Shown: positions 26,655 through 35,267, counted from the first letter of the stretch. The stretch: DNA of 64,000 bases from Tissierellia bacterium (GCA_012735215.1 JAAYHX010000020.1:115790-179789); one strand, 5' to 3'. Translations and numbers: made by a program. The notes: generated by a model from the sequence alone, not told the origin.

Positions 26655-27950
26655 ATGAACTATAAAGAGGCACTAGATTATATAAACGATAAGAACAAAT
26701 ACGGTTCTAGATTAAGATTAGATTCAATAAGGAAGCTGCTTGAATTATTAGGCAATCCCCATCTAGAGCTAAAGTGTATCCATATAGCAGGTACCAATGG
26801 GAAAGGTTCAACAGCTTCCTATATAGCAACCATGTTAAAAGAGGCAGGATATAAGGTTGGTATGTTTACATCCCCATACCTTGAAAGATTTAATGAGAGG
26901 ATTTCTATAAACGGAATAGATATACCAGATGAAAAAGTAGCTGAGATCACAAGCAGAGTAAAAGATAAGATTCAAATAATGTTAGAGGAAGGATATGATC
27001 ATCCCACTACCTTTGAGATTGTTACTTCTATTGGATTTGTTTATTTTAAAGAAGAGAATGTGGATTATACTGTGTTGGAGGTAGGCCTGGGAGGAAGACT
27101 TGATTCAACTAATATTATTGATGAGTCCCTTCTTTCGGTTATCACTACCATAGATTATGACCACATGGATGTTCTAGGAGATAGTTTAGAAAAGATTGCT
27201 TATGAAAAGGCTGGGATAATTAAAGAAAGAGGATTGGTTTTATCCTATCCCCAGGAAGAAGAGGCCATGAGGGCTATAAAGCAGGTGTGCCAAGACAAAA
27301 ATGCACAGCTTACCGTTTGTCCATTGGAAAATGTTGAAATAATAAAACTAACTGAGTTTGGTGGCCAATTCAATTTTAGTTATAAGGGTATGAATTTTGA
27401 AAATCTAGAGATTAGTCTAATAGGAGAGCATCAAGTATATAATGCTGCTTTAGCTTTTACTGCAATGATCTTGCTAAGGGAAAAGGGCTTAGTTTGTATT
27501 AGTGATGAAGCTATAAGATCGGGTCTTAAGAAGGCAAAATGGAGGGGAAGGCTAGAAGTATTAAATAGGAAACCTCTGTTTATAATAGATGGTGCTCACA
27601 ATATTCAAGGAATAAGAACCTTAGCAGATAACTTAAACAGGTTCCAATATGATAGATTGATACTCGGTATAAGTGTTTTGAAGGATAAGGATGTAGATAG
27701 TATAGTTAAAGTTATAGCCCCTTTTGCAGATGAAATAGTAATTACTGAAGCTAATATTTATAGAAAGATGGATGCGGAAGATCTGGAAAAGATAATAAAT
27801 AAATATAATAAAAATACGCATATAGAAAAGGATATTAAGAAAGCTATAGATAAAGCTCATGCAATGGCTAAAGAAGGGGATCTAATCCTGTTTGTAGGCT
27901 CCATTTACCTAATAGGAGATGTAAGAAGGATCTATACAAGCAATTACTAG
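26655..27950 (+). CDS. folC: Folylpolyglutamate / dihydrofolate synthase
   Basis: A 431-residue Mur-ligase-family enzyme that adds glutamate to dihydropteroate and folates. The P-loop GTNGKGST, the FTSPYLERFNERI segment, EVGLGGRLDSTN and the C-terminal GAHNIQGI are diagnostic. It follows valS as in many Firmicutes and is closed by a strong terminator whose stem carries the next gene's Shine-Dalgarno sequence. Confidence 0.95.
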   Translation: MNYKEALDYINDKNKYGSRLRLDSIRKLLELLGNPHLELKCIHIAGTNGKGSTASYIATMLKEAGYKVGMFTSPYLERFNERISINGIDIPDEKVAEITSRVKDKIQIMLEEGYDHPTTFEIVTSIGFVYFKEENVDYTVLEVGLGGRLDSTNIIDESLLSVITTIDYDHMDVLGDSLEKIAYEKAGIIKERGLVLSYPQEEEAMRAIKQVCQDKNAQLTVCPLENVEIIKLTEFGGQFNFSYKGMNFENLEISLIGEHQVYNAALAFTAMILLREKGLVCISDEAIRSGLKKAKWRGRLEVLNRKPLFIIDGAHNIQGIRTLADNLNRFQYDRLILGISVLKDKDVDSIVKVIAPFADEIVITEANIYRKMDAEDLEKIINKYNKNTHIEKDIKKAIDKAHAMAKEGDLILFVGSIYLIGDVRRIYTSNY

Positions 27951-27961
27951 TTATATGTCAC

Positions 27962-28007
27962 CCTCCTATAGAATATACATTTAATATATTCTATAGGAGG
28001 TTTTTTT
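27962..28007 (+). terminator. Terminator hairpin that contains the next gene's ribosome binding site
   Basis: A perfect 16-bp stem (27962-27977 with 27985-28000, 7-nt loop) followed by seven T's (28001-28007) and at once by the ATG at 28008. The last six bases of the stem, AGGAGG (27995-28000), are that gene's Shine-Dalgarno sequence, 7 nt before the start. Confidence 0.9.
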
Positions 28008-28217
28008 ATGGATAGGTTAGGAAAATTAACTGATGATCAATTACTTGATCGTATAGATAAGGAGATAGATAAGTTAAATATTTTGTTAGAGCAGGATAAT
28101 ATAGATCAGTATAATAGGGCAAAATTTGAAGTAAATCAGCTAATAGTGGAAGCCAAAAAGAGAAATGTGAATTTAGAGAAATCTGAGCTCATAAATAAAA
28201 TATTGCTGACTGACTGA
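28008..28217 (+). CDS. Small hypothetical protein, mostly helical
   Basis: 69 residues, charged, probably all helix (DRIDKEIDKLNILLEQ, FEVNQLIVEAKKR), no cysteines, no signal peptide or membrane segment. The family is not recognised. The ATG follows an ideal AGGAGG at 7 nt, but that RBS is locked in the right arm of a terminator, so translation from read-through RNA would be limited. It precedes the beta-propeller gene by 67 bp. Confidence 0.6.
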   Translation: MDRLGKLTDDQLLDRIDKEIDKLNILLEQDNIDQYNRAKFEVNQLIVEAKKRNVNLEKSELINKILLTD

Positions 28218-28284
28218 TACTTATTTAATCACCTAAATCCACTTATAGGCATAGATTAACTATATAGTGGATGGAGGTGAGGAC

Positions 28285-29226
28285 TTGACTTATAAGAAAA
28301 AGTTGATTGTAGCTAATACAAGGGATGATTCATTGGCCTTTGTTGACAGTTGGATAGATGGGGAGATGGAAATTGTACAAATAAAGGATTCTGATAACTA
28401 TGATCAGAAAAATTTGATGGTTAAGTTTCATAGCTATCATATAGGCCCCTACGATTTGTCTACTGATGGCAAGAATTATTTGTATTGTGCAAATATATAT
28501 GATAATTCAGTTATGAAAATTGACCTAGTTACTAGAAAGATAATTGATCTTGTTCCAGTAGGTAAACATCCCTCTTGTATAAGATATTTTAATAACCACC
28601 TATATATAGCAAACGGTGATTCAAATTCAATTTCAGTTGTGGAGGAAGAAAGCTTTTCATTGATTGAAAATATTCCAGTTGGTGAGAAACCGATAGATAT
28701 GCAAATAGATGAAGATAACAATAAACTATATGTTGCCAATGGAAATGGTTTAAGTATAGATGTAATTGATTTAAAAGAGGAGAAAAGAAACACCATCAAA
28801 CTTCAGGATAATCCAGTTAAGCTGCTAATAGATGATGAAAGAATGTATATCTTATCAAATGTTAACAATGGCTTACTTAATAATAGCAATGTATATATAA
28901 TGGATTTAAAGGCATATAGGATAAAGCCTATAAGTAATCTGAAAGGCATATTTAATAGTATGATACAGATATATGGCAGTGAGGTAATATTTATAACAAA
29001 CATAGATAATGGATATCTATATAGAATGGATATAAAGAAAGGGAAACTATTAAGCAAGACCTATATAGGGGGTATGCCTAATAGATTAGAGTGGGATGGA
29101 GATAAGATACTCTATATCTCCAATATTTTAACAAACCATATAACTGTATTTGATATAAGCTTGAACAAGCCAATATATAATATAAGGGTAGGCAGGGAAC
29201 CTAATGGGATTATATTAGTCGATTGA
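28285..29226 (+). CDS. YncE-like beta-propeller protein
   Basis: About 313 residues built of YVTN-type propeller blades: YLYCANIYDNSVMKIDL, HLYIANGDSNSISVVEE, KLYVANGNGLSIDVIDL and ILYISNILTNHITVFDI, each ending in a VG(R/K/E)xP-like turn. There is no signal peptide, so it is probably cytoplasmic or in the spore. The TTG at 28285 is chosen because GGAGG (28273-28277) lies between it and the upstream GTG at 28267. The 3' end overlaps the convergent DUF4364 gene by 12 bp. The ligand is unknown. Confidence 0.75.
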   Translation: MTYKKKLIVANTRDDSLAFVDSWIDGEMEIVQIKDSDNYDQKNLMVKFHSYHIGPYDLSTDGKNYLYCANIYDNSVMKIDLVTRKIIDLVPVGKHPSCIRYFNNHLYIANGDSNSISVVEEESFSLIENIPVGEKPIDMQIDEDNNKLYVANGNGLSIDVIDLKEEKRNTIKLQDNPVKLLIDDERMYILSNVNNGLLNNSNVYIMDLKAYRIKPISNLKGIFNSMIQIYGSEVIFITNIDNGYLYRMDIKKGKLLSKTYIGGMPNRLEWDGDKILYISNILTNHITVFDISLNKPIYNIRVGREPNGIILVD

Positions 29227-29769
29227 GGTGATTTCTTCATCAACTAACATATTTAATAGGTTTTTGTATATGTATTCAGTATTCTTCTTCCATGTTTCAC
29301 AGATTTTCCTTGCTTGAGCTTCAGAAGGGATATCTAAATAAATACTTAATATAGGTTGATCCTTTTCAACTAGTCTCAAATTAACTGTATATTCACTATT
29401 ATTTTTTTTATAATATTCTCCAAATACTTGAGTAGGTTTATCTACATTATCCATATTGCCCTTAAACCTAGAGGTTATTTCTTCTTTAACTTTTTCTGGT
29501 ATCCTATCTTGAAAATAGGACAGAGTAGCCTTGCCTTTTTCCAATAATATATAAACATTTTTGTCACTATCATCTTGTTTTCTATAATCTACAAACCCAG
29601 AAGATACCAGTTCAGATAGATATTGTTGAGTAAAAAAATAGTTCATATAGTTTTTCTCTAATATGAATTCTGTAATTTCATTGTTGGTAAGTGGAATACT
29701 TGATTCATTTATTATGTATAGCAAGAGTAATTTATTTTGAGCCAGCTCTTCAGTATTTTCCAAAAACAT
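29215..29769 (-). CDS. DUF4364 family winged-helix protein
   Basis: About 184 residues. The N-terminal half looks like a winged helix: NKLLLLYIINESSIPLTNNE, YFFTQQYLSELVSSGFVDYR, then a wing and LLEKGKATLSYF. The C-terminal half is mixed alpha/beta. This matches the clostridial DUF4364 family, whose regulatory target is unknown. ATG 29769 follows AGGTGG; the longer in-frame start at 29811 has no RBS. It overlaps the convergent propeller gene by 12 bp. Confidence 0.75.
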   Translation of the reverse strand: MFLENTEELAQNKLLLLYIINESSIPLTNNEITEFILEKNYMNYFFTQQYLSELVSSGFVDYRKQDDSDKNVYILLEKGKATLSYFQDRIPEKVKEEITSRFKGNMDNVDKPTQVFGEYYKKNNSEYTVNLRLVEKDQPILSIYLDIPSEAQARKICETWKKNTEYIYKNLLNMLVDEEITSID

Positions 29770-29825
29770 TTTAGCCACCTCTTTAATTTTATATCTAATC
29801 TTACTTTTCAATTATAACACATAAA

Positions 29826-29858
29826 AGAAGCAAGTGGAATTCCACTTGCTTCTTTTAA
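29826..29858. terminator. Palindromic terminator after SASP gene
   Basis: A perfect inverted repeat (29826-29853, arms of AGAAGCAAGTGGAA type) flanked by T-rich sequence on the plus side and A-rich on the other, so it can act in either direction; it lies downstream of the minus-strand SASP gene. Confidence 0.75.
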
Positions 29859-29867
29859 TTATCCAAA

Positions 29868-30071
29868 TTATTTATTTGCTAACTGGCTTTGAGCTCTCTC
29901 AACAAGCTTTTTAACCATATTTCCGCCTACATAACCATTTACTCTAGATGATAGTTGACCTTTATCTATACTATTGTAGTTGCTTATACCTAATTCATTT
30001 GCTATTTCTAGCTTCATTTGATCTAGAGCTTGCCTTGCTTCTGGAACCAATACTCTATTTCTATTAGCCAT
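29868..30071 (-). CDS. Alpha/beta-type small acid-soluble spore protein
   Basis: A 67-residue alpha/beta SASP that coats and protects DNA in the dormant spore. Hallmarks are VPEARQALDQMKLEIANELG, containing the germination-protease cleavage region (LEIANELG), and the second conserved block GYVGGNMVKKLVERAQ. AAGGAGGAG lies before the ATG. A sigma-G-like promoter is visible upstream. It shows that the organism makes endospores. Confidence 0.95.
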   Translation of the reverse strand: MANRNRVLVPEARQALDQMKLEIANELGISNYNSIDKGQLSSRVNGYVGGNMVKKLVERAQSQLANK

Positions 30072-30113
30072 TTTTTCTCCTCCTTACAACAACTCTATTA
30101 GTTGCTGCATTAA

Positions 30114-30142
30114 TAATATAACCCAATATATAAAAAATATGC
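30114..30142 (-). promoter_or_regulatory. Candidate sigma-G promoter of SASP gene
   Basis: On the minus strand GCATA (30142-30138), a 17-bp spacer and TATATTA (30120-30114), fitting the GHATR / CATnnTA pattern except for the first -10 base. Confidence 0.45.
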
Positions 30143-30353
30143 TGCCAAAAAAAACAACTAAGTATAATAAATGGATTGAAGGTTATAAAACATTAGATTA
30201 TCTGTAAATTATTGTTAAGCATTATAAGCTATTATTTAGGAAACATAATAATACAATAAATATATTTATTTTTTGGATAATAGGTCTGGAAGCTGTAATA
30301 TAAAATTTCTTACGGAATAAATTATTATTAATAGGAGTTAGGGAGGAGATATA

Positions 30354-31136
30354 TTGAAGGACATATCAGGGAAGCGAAACTTAATGTATAGAATTGTAAT
30401 GGTGTTTTTATTAGTACTTATATCAGTTCTTTATTCAACTACAAAGTTTAATGGTGTAAATCTTGTAGAGGTATTCTCTTTTGAAGGGTTTAAAAAAGAA
30501 CTTCCCATATATAGTGTAGAAACTGATGAAAAGAAAGTTGCCCTAACCTTTGATGCTGCTTGGGGGGACGACTATACACTAGGTATCTTAGATATATTAG
30601 ATAAGCATGATATAAAAGGTACCTTTTTCTTAGTTGGATTTTGGGTTGATAAGCACCCAGAACATGTGAAAGAAATTAGCAATAGAGGCCATGAAATAGG
30701 TAATCATTCAACTAATCATCCATATATGACCCAGATATCTGATGATGAAGTAGTAAAGGAATTGAAAACAACATCTGATAAGATAGAGGAATTGACTGGG
30801 AACAGGCCAGTATTATTTAGGCCTCCTTTTGGGGATTATGATGATAGAGTGATAAACTTATGCAGAGAAAATGGATACTATGTTATACAATGGGATGTGG
30901 ATTCTTTAGACTGGAAGGAGTTAGGAGTTCAACCGGTGGTAGATAGGGTAACTAGAAATGTTCGTAATGGATCAATAGTATTATTTCATAATAATGCAAA
31001 GTATATATTAGAGTTTTTGCCCATTGTTGTTGAAAGGCTTAAGGAAGAAGGATATGAGTTCGTAACAGTTTCAGAATTGATATATAAGGATAATTTCTAT
31101 ATAGATAATACAGGCAGACAGATAATGAACAAATGA
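30354..31136 (+). CDS. Polysaccharide deacetylase, PdaB-like
   Basis: 260 residues: an N-terminal membrane anchor (about residues 10-28), then a NodB domain. Motifs are ALTFDAAWGDD (motif 1 in the PdaB-like form), GHEIGNHSTNHPYM with the metal-binding H-x3-H, RPPFGDYD, QWDVDSLDW and IVLFHNN. PdaB-type enzymes act on spore-cortex peptidoglycan. TTG start behind GGAGGAGA. The next gene, 27 bp downstream, is a degenerate Mur-ligase relative, so the pair probably serves spore peptidoglycan. Confidence 0.88.
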   Translation: MKDISGKRNLMYRIVMVFLLVLISVLYSTTKFNGVNLVEVFSFEGFKKELPIYSVETDEKKVALTFDAAWGDDYTLGILDILDKHDIKGTFFLVGFWVDKHPEHVKEISNRGHEIGNHSTNHPYMTQISDDEVVKELKTTSDKIEELTGNRPVLFRPPFGDYDDRVINLCRENGYYVIQWDVDSLDWKELGVQPVVDRVTRNVRNGSIVLFHNNAKYILEFLPIVVERLKEEGYEFVTVSELIYKDNFYIDNTGRQIMNK

Positions 31137-31163
31137 AAATATGAATACCAAAGGAGAAATACT

Positions 31164-32219
31164 ATGACAAAGAAATTAACTTCCATTGGAGTTTTAGGCC
31201 AAAAAGAAAACAACATAGTTTTTGATATGATCAAATTAATCTTGTTAAATTATGGGTATGTTTTTATCTATGATAATGTTAACTTTTGCATATTATCAAA
31301 TGACAAGTACCTAATATTAATATTTCAACTGACAAGAAAATCAGTTGATAAAATACAGGGACTAAATCTCTGCTTAGATGTAATAATTGATACAGGTTTA
31401 ACTAAGAAGGATTATAACAATCCTTCTATTAAGTCTTTGGTTAAGAACTCCAAGTATTTTATTATGAATATAGATGAAAAGGACTCTATTAATCTTTTGG
31501 ATGAGAGTATTAAAAGCTTAATAGTAACCTATGGTTTAAATCAGAAGGCCACAGTTACAGCTTCAAGTTTGACCTTTGATAACAAGATAAGATTCAATCT
31601 CTGTTTTCAAAGAGAGTGCCATACCATAACGGGAAGTAAAATTGAGCCTATGGAATTTCCTATTACTATTGATCTTATAGGTAGATCAAATTTCTACTAT
31701 AGCTTAGCAGCTATTTCATTTGGACTGATTTATGGTATACCTGTTGAAAAAATAATGAATTCATTACAAAGTAATAAATTAAATTTTAAACGTTTGGAAA
31801 AGATCTATGACAAGGACTATATTATTATATTAGATAGCTATTGTGAAGATAGTTCAGACTACAATTTCATTTTTGAGGAAATTCAATATATGAAATTCAA
31901 CAAGCTTTATGTGATTAAAGGTGTAGAAGAGAAAGAGGAGTTTTACAAGACTAGAGCTAATCTAAAAACTCTCTTTTATTGGCATGGAATAGTTAATATA
32001 GAAAAGATTTTTCTGTATTTAGCAGAAAAGAACAACATAGTTATCAGAAGCATAGAGGGACTATTCTCCAATGAAGCAATAAAGTATAGCACTTATACAG
32101 ATTTAAAACAATGTCTTTGTTCAGCTATAGATTCCTTAAGTAGCGGAGATGTCTTGTTGATACTAGGTAAAAACTCAATCAAAAATATGAAAGATATGAT
32201 ATGCCAGCTGAATTTATAG
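31164..32219 (+). CDS. Mur-ligase (MurE-like) pseudoenzyme, ATP site lost
   Basis: 351 residues whose order of elements follows MurE. IGVLGQKENNIVFDMIKLIL stands where IG.TGTNGKTTT is expected. LDVIIDTGLTKKDY corresponds to FDIGIFTNLSRDH. VTYGLNQKATVTASSL is the mid-domain. IGRSNFYYSLAAISFGLIYG is the classic G.(F/H)N..N.LAAIA block. IILDSYCEDSSDY replaces the DYAHTP motif. SSGDVLLILGKNS matches the terminal GDVVLIAGKGH. The P-loop lysine, the D-H pair and the DYAHTP histidine are all missing, so ligation is unlikely. ATG behind AAGGAGAA, cotranscribed with the PdaB-like deacetylase. Confidence 0.7.
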   Translation: MTKKLTSIGVLGQKENNIVFDMIKLILLNYGYVFIYDNVNFCILSNDKYLILIFQLTRKSVDKIQGLNLCLDVIIDTGLTKKDYNNPSIKSLVKNSKYFIMNIDEKDSINLLDESIKSLIVTYGLNQKATVTASSLTFDNKIRFNLCFQRECHTITGSKIEPMEFPITIDLIGRSNFYYSLAAISFGLIYGIPVEKIMNSLQSNKLNFKRLEKIYDKDYIIILDSYCEDSSDYNFIFEEIQYMKFNKLYVIKGVEEKEEFYKTRANLKTLFYWHGIVNIEKIFLYLAEKNNIVIRSIEGLFSNEAIKYSTYTDLKQCLCSAIDSLSSGDVLLILGKNSIKNMKDMICQLNL

Positions 32220-32226
32220 CTGGCAT
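32201..32226. repeat. Hairpin over the stop codon of the Mur-like gene
   Basis: ATGCCAGCT / AGCTGGCAT. It is followed by A's on the plus strand, so it is not a standard plus-strand terminator. Confidence 0.5.
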
Positions 32227-32391
32227 AAAAAAATATGTAGAAAAAACCCTTAAAGTTTGATAAAATGTTATCAAATAAACAGAAGAAGAAATAACTAAAA
32301 AATTCATTCCTTAATCATAATAGTATAAATAGCTGAATAAACATAATTATAAGGAACAAGAAACATAAGGAAAAAGGGGGAGCTGATTTTA

Positions 32392-33063
32392 TTGATAAGT
32401 AACATGTTAGAAACAAATTCAGTTAAAACAACAGGCAAAATAATTTCGCCTATTGAATTTAGTCATGAGATATTTGGAGAGGGTTTTCATACCTTTAATA
32501 TTGAAGTTCCTAGGTTAAGTGAAACTGTTGATATTTTACCGGTAACCATATCAGAGAGGTTAATTGTCAACATGGATCTTAAGGAAGGTGCTTTTGTTCA
32601 AATAATAGGCCAATTAAGATCCTACAATCGATATGTAGATGGTACAAGCAAGTTGGTCCTTACAGTATTTGCTAGGGATATCAAATTACTAGAGGATGAA
32701 GAAGAAATTCAGGAAAATTTGAAATCACCCAATGAAATATTCTTAGACGGTTACATATGTAAAAAACCAGTATATAGAACTACTCCTTTTGGTAGAGAAA
32801 TTGCTGATCTGCTATTGGCAGTGAATAGAGCTTATAATAAATCAGATTACATACCTTGTATTGCCTGGGGTAGAAATGCTAGGTTTTGTAGTAGCATACT
32901 AATAGGAGATCATATCAAGGTTTGGGGAAGAATTCAGAGCAGAGAATATCAGAAAAAAGTGGGAGAAAATGATTATGAAACAAGAGTTGCTTATGAAGTT
33001 TCTATCTCAAAATTAGAATATATTGAAAATGACAATAATAGGTTGGTTACTCAAGAAGAATAG
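32392..33063 (+). CDS. Tandem OB-fold, SSB-like protein
   Basis: 223 residues with two OB-fold segments resembling single-stranded DNA-binding protein. The first has FHTFNIEVPRLSETVDILPVTI and GAFVQIIGQLRSYNR. The second has FLDGYICKKPVYRTTPFGREIADLLLAVNRA and CIAWGRNARFCSSILIGDHIKVWGRIQSREYQKK, the latter close to the SSB pattern. No acidic SSB tail is present. TTG start at 32392 behind AAGGGGGAG. Role inferred: nucleic-acid binding distinct from the housekeeping SSB. Confidence 0.72.
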   Translation: MISNMLETNSVKTTGKIISPIEFSHEIFGEGFHTFNIEVPRLSETVDILPVTISERLIVNMDLKEGAFVQIIGQLRSYNRYVDGTSKLVLTVFARDIKLLEDEEEIQENLKSPNEIFLDGYICKKPVYRTTPFGREIADLLLAVNRAYNKSDYIPCIAWGRNARFCSSILIGDHIKVWGRIQSREYQKKVGENDYETRVAYEVSISKLEYIENDNNRLVTQEE

Positions 33064-33122
33064 AGGTTATAAATTGTTAGGTGCAATATTGACTTACATA
33101 ACATGTATGGAAATCCTTTAAG

Positions 33123-33174
33123 CCACACTTTTCTATTAATAGATATACTAAATATATGGAAAGGTGTGGTTTTT
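33123..33174 (+). terminator. Terminator after SSB-like gene
   Basis: CCACACTTTTC (33123-33133) pairs with GAAAGGTGTGG (33159-33169) with one G-T pair, then five T's. Confidence 0.75.
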
Positions 33175-33338
33175 ATATTGAACTAATATATAGGCATATT
33201 TTCAGATACAAAAATTTACAGTATAAAAATATGTTAGTATTATTCTTTAACATCTTCATCAAATTTATATTTTATGTTATAATCAACACAATAATTATTA
33301 TTCACCTAAAAAATATTAGTGGTGATAGGAGAATCACA

Positions 33339-33461
33339 ATGAATTTCAAAGCAATAGTCATTTTTACATTTATTATAATTTTGATGGGTCTTCAGCATAC
33401 TCTAAACAAAATACTATTAGAACTAAGAGAAATTAAGCAAATTTTAAAAGGGAAATCATAG
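33339..33461 (+). CDS. Small membrane protein, 40 aa, unknown
   Basis: 40 residues: one membrane helix (FKAIVIFTFIIILMGLQ) followed by a charged helix (LLELREIKQILKGKS). ATG 33339 follows ATAGGAGAA. A longer frame from 33156 begins inside the preceding terminator and is rejected. It lies 31 bp before hpt. The family is not recognised. Confidence 0.5.
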   Translation: MNFKAIVIFTFIIILMGLQHTLNKILLELREIKQILKGKS

Positions 33462-33492
33462 AAACATACTAGAGAGAAAGGAGAGGTTATAC

Positions 33493-34020
33493 TTGGAGTT
33501 CAATAAACAACCAAGGATTCTATTTGATGTAGATGAGATTGCAAAAAGGATCAAAGAGATGGGTGAAGAAATAACTACAGATTATGAAGGTAGCGATATT
33601 GTGGTTATATCTTTACTAAGAGGTAGTTTTGTATTTGCAGCTGATTTAGTTAGAGCTATAAAGGTGCCAGTCAATATTGACTTTATGACCACATCTAGCT
33701 ATGGATATGGTCAAAGTTCTTCTGGACTTGTGGAAATTGTATCTGATATTCGCACTGATATAAAGGATAAAAATGTACTTATTGTAGATGATATAATGGA
33801 TTCAGGAAATACTATGAAAGAAGTAATAGAGTACATTAATTCCAAAGGACCCAGATCAGTGAAAACCTGTGTTATGTTGGATAAGCCAAGCAGGAGAGAG
33901 GTAGATATTAAGCCTGATTATGTAGGCTTTACTATTCCAGATGTCTTTATTGTTGGATATGGGCTAAACTATGGGGATTACTATAGAAATGTGCCATATA
34001 TATTCACTTTTGATGATTAA
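33493..34020 (+). CDS. hpt: Hypoxanthine phosphoribosyltransferase
   Basis: A 175-residue purine salvage enzyme that converts hypoxanthine or guanine with PRPP to IMP or GMP. The PRPP motif VLIVDDIMDSGNTM and the flexible-loop region TTSSYGYGQSS are clear. The C-terminal DYVGFTIPDVFIVGYGLNY is typical of Hpt. TTG start at 33493 behind GGAGAGG. A short hairpin follows at 34025-34049. Confidence 0.95.
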   Translation: MEFNKQPRILFDVDEIAKRIKEMGEEITTDYEGSDIVVISLLRGSFVFAADLVRAIKVPVNIDFMTTSSYGYGQSSSGLVEIVSDIRTDIKDKNVLIVDDIMDSGNTMKEVIEYINSKGPRSVKTCVMLDKPSRREVDIKPDYVGFTIPDVFIVGYGLNYGDYYRNVPYIFTFDD

Positions 34021-34024
34021 TGAT

Positions 34025-34056
34025 AAACCTACAGCTAGTCTGCAGGTTTTATTATC
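34025..34056 (+). terminator. Weak terminator after hpt
   Basis: AAACCTACAG / CTGCAGGTTT with one mismatch, followed by a short T-rich run. Confidence 0.55.
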
Positions 34057-34088
34057 TTATATTAGGATCTTGAAAAGGGTGAAAGCAT

Positions 34089-35009
34089 TTGTTAGGTAAA
34101 AAGAATCCTCCTATAGTGGATACGAATTTTCTATTTTTAATCATAGCTTTATTGCTGATTAGCCTAGGATCATGGGTACAGGGTAAGCAAATATATTTAG
34201 GCCTTCTGGTAACTGAGTATTTGCTCATATTATTTCCCATACTCCTTTATTTGAAAGCAAAAGGATTCCATATAAAGGAGTTCTTAAAGATTAGAAGATT
34301 AAGCTTAAAACAGATTGTATATATTGTGCTTATTGTTATCTTTTCTTACCCTATAGCAGTATTCTTCAACTATATAGGTATACTAATCTTGAGTAGATAT
34401 GGAAAGATAATACCAAACCCAGTCCCCTTGCCTTCAGATTTAGTAGACTTGTTAGTTGGCTTTGTTACCATAGCACTAACACCTGGGATATGTGAAGAGG
34501 TAATGTTTAGAGGTATGATAATGAAATCCTATGAAGTTTATGGGACTCGCAAAGCTATTATACTGTCTTCAATATTATTTGGTCTATTCCATTTTAACCT
34601 TCAAAATCTACTAGGTCCAATCTTTTTGGGCATATTGTTTGGAATATTAGCTACTAAGACTAAATCATTACTTTCATCTATTGTAGGGCACACAGCAAAC
34701 AATACTATCGCCCTAATAATTGGCTTTTTTACTAGGAACAGTCAACAGAATACAGCTGATTTGATACCTGATCCAGGCTCATTGGCATATGGTGCTGTAG
34801 CTTTGGGAGTTATATCTTTTTTGCTTTGGTTGATTGTTAAGAAACTTTTAAAGTCCATCCCAGTTGGAGTAGATGAGCTTGATATGGCTGAAGAACAAGC
34901 ACTATCCATTACTGGTGTAAGGAATAGGATGAGTTTTATAGAAATAGTTCCTATAGTAATTATAATGGTTATATTCTCCATTATGAATTACAGGATATTT
35001 TTTGCTTAA
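34089..35009 (+). CDS. CPBP-family intramembrane metalloprotease
   Basis: 306 residues, about eight hydrophobic segments, carrying the CPBP/Abi catalytic motifs: EEVMFRGMI (motif 1), FGLFHFN (motif 2) and GHTANN (motif 3). Such proteases cleave or modify membrane substrates; in bacteria the targets are usually unknown. TTG start at 34089 behind AAAAGGGTGAAAG. Not obviously part of an operon. Confidence 0.85.
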   Translation: MLGKKNPPIVDTNFLFLIIALLLISLGSWVQGKQIYLGLLVTEYLLILFPILLYLKAKGFHIKEFLKIRRLSLKQIVYIVLIVIFSYPIAVFFNYIGILILSRYGKIIPNPVPLPSDLVDLLVGFVTIALTPGICEEVMFRGMIMKSYEVYGTRKAIILSSILFGLFHFNLQNLLGPIFLGILFGILATKTKSLLSSIVGHTANNTIALIIGFFTRNSQQNTADLIPDPGSLAYGAVALGVISFLLWLIVKKLLKSIPVGVDELDMAEEQALSITGVRNRMSFIEIVPIVIIMVIFSIMNYRIFFA

Positions 35010-35060
35010 GTATAAAATCATATCTTCTTCCTAATAATAACTATTAGGAGGGGAGAATGT

Positions 35061-35249
35061 ATGGCTAAGAAGAAAAAGAAAAAGGAAATGACTTTTGAGG
35101 ATAAGTTAAAGTATGAAATAGCTGAAGAACTAGGTCTTATGGATAAGATAAAGGAAGTAGGTTGGGGAGGATTAACTGCTAAGGAGTCAGGGAAAATTGG
35201 AGGATTGATGACTGTTAGGAAAAGGAGTATAAAAAAGAAGAAAGAGTAG
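35061..35249 (+). CDS. Small acid-soluble spore protein, SspF-like
   Basis: 62 residues. A lysine-rich start is followed by LKYEIAEELGLMDKIKEVGWGGLTAKESGKIGGLM. This matches the alpha/beta SASP superfamily in its SspF-like version: the KYEIAEELG block near the protease site and GWG..T..E.G.IGG. ATG behind AGGAGGGG. A possible sigma-G promoter, GTATA (35010-35014) and AATAATA (35033-35039) 18 bp apart, lies upstream. Confidence 0.82.
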   Translation: MAKKKKKKEMTFEDKLKYEIAEELGLMDKIKEVGWGGLTAKESGKIGGLMTVRKRSIKKKKE

Positions 35250-35267
35250 TTTGTAAGGGGGAAGAAC

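Noticed and set aside
28230..28270. TCCACT...AGTGGA inverted repeat before the beta-propeller gene
   Set aside because: Short and imperfect, no T-run and no known motif; not enough to call a regulatory element.
33156..33338. Upstream extension of the 40-aa membrane protein to 101 residues
   Set aside because: The extension starts inside the right arm of a terminator and has no RBS; the internal ATG at 33339 has one.
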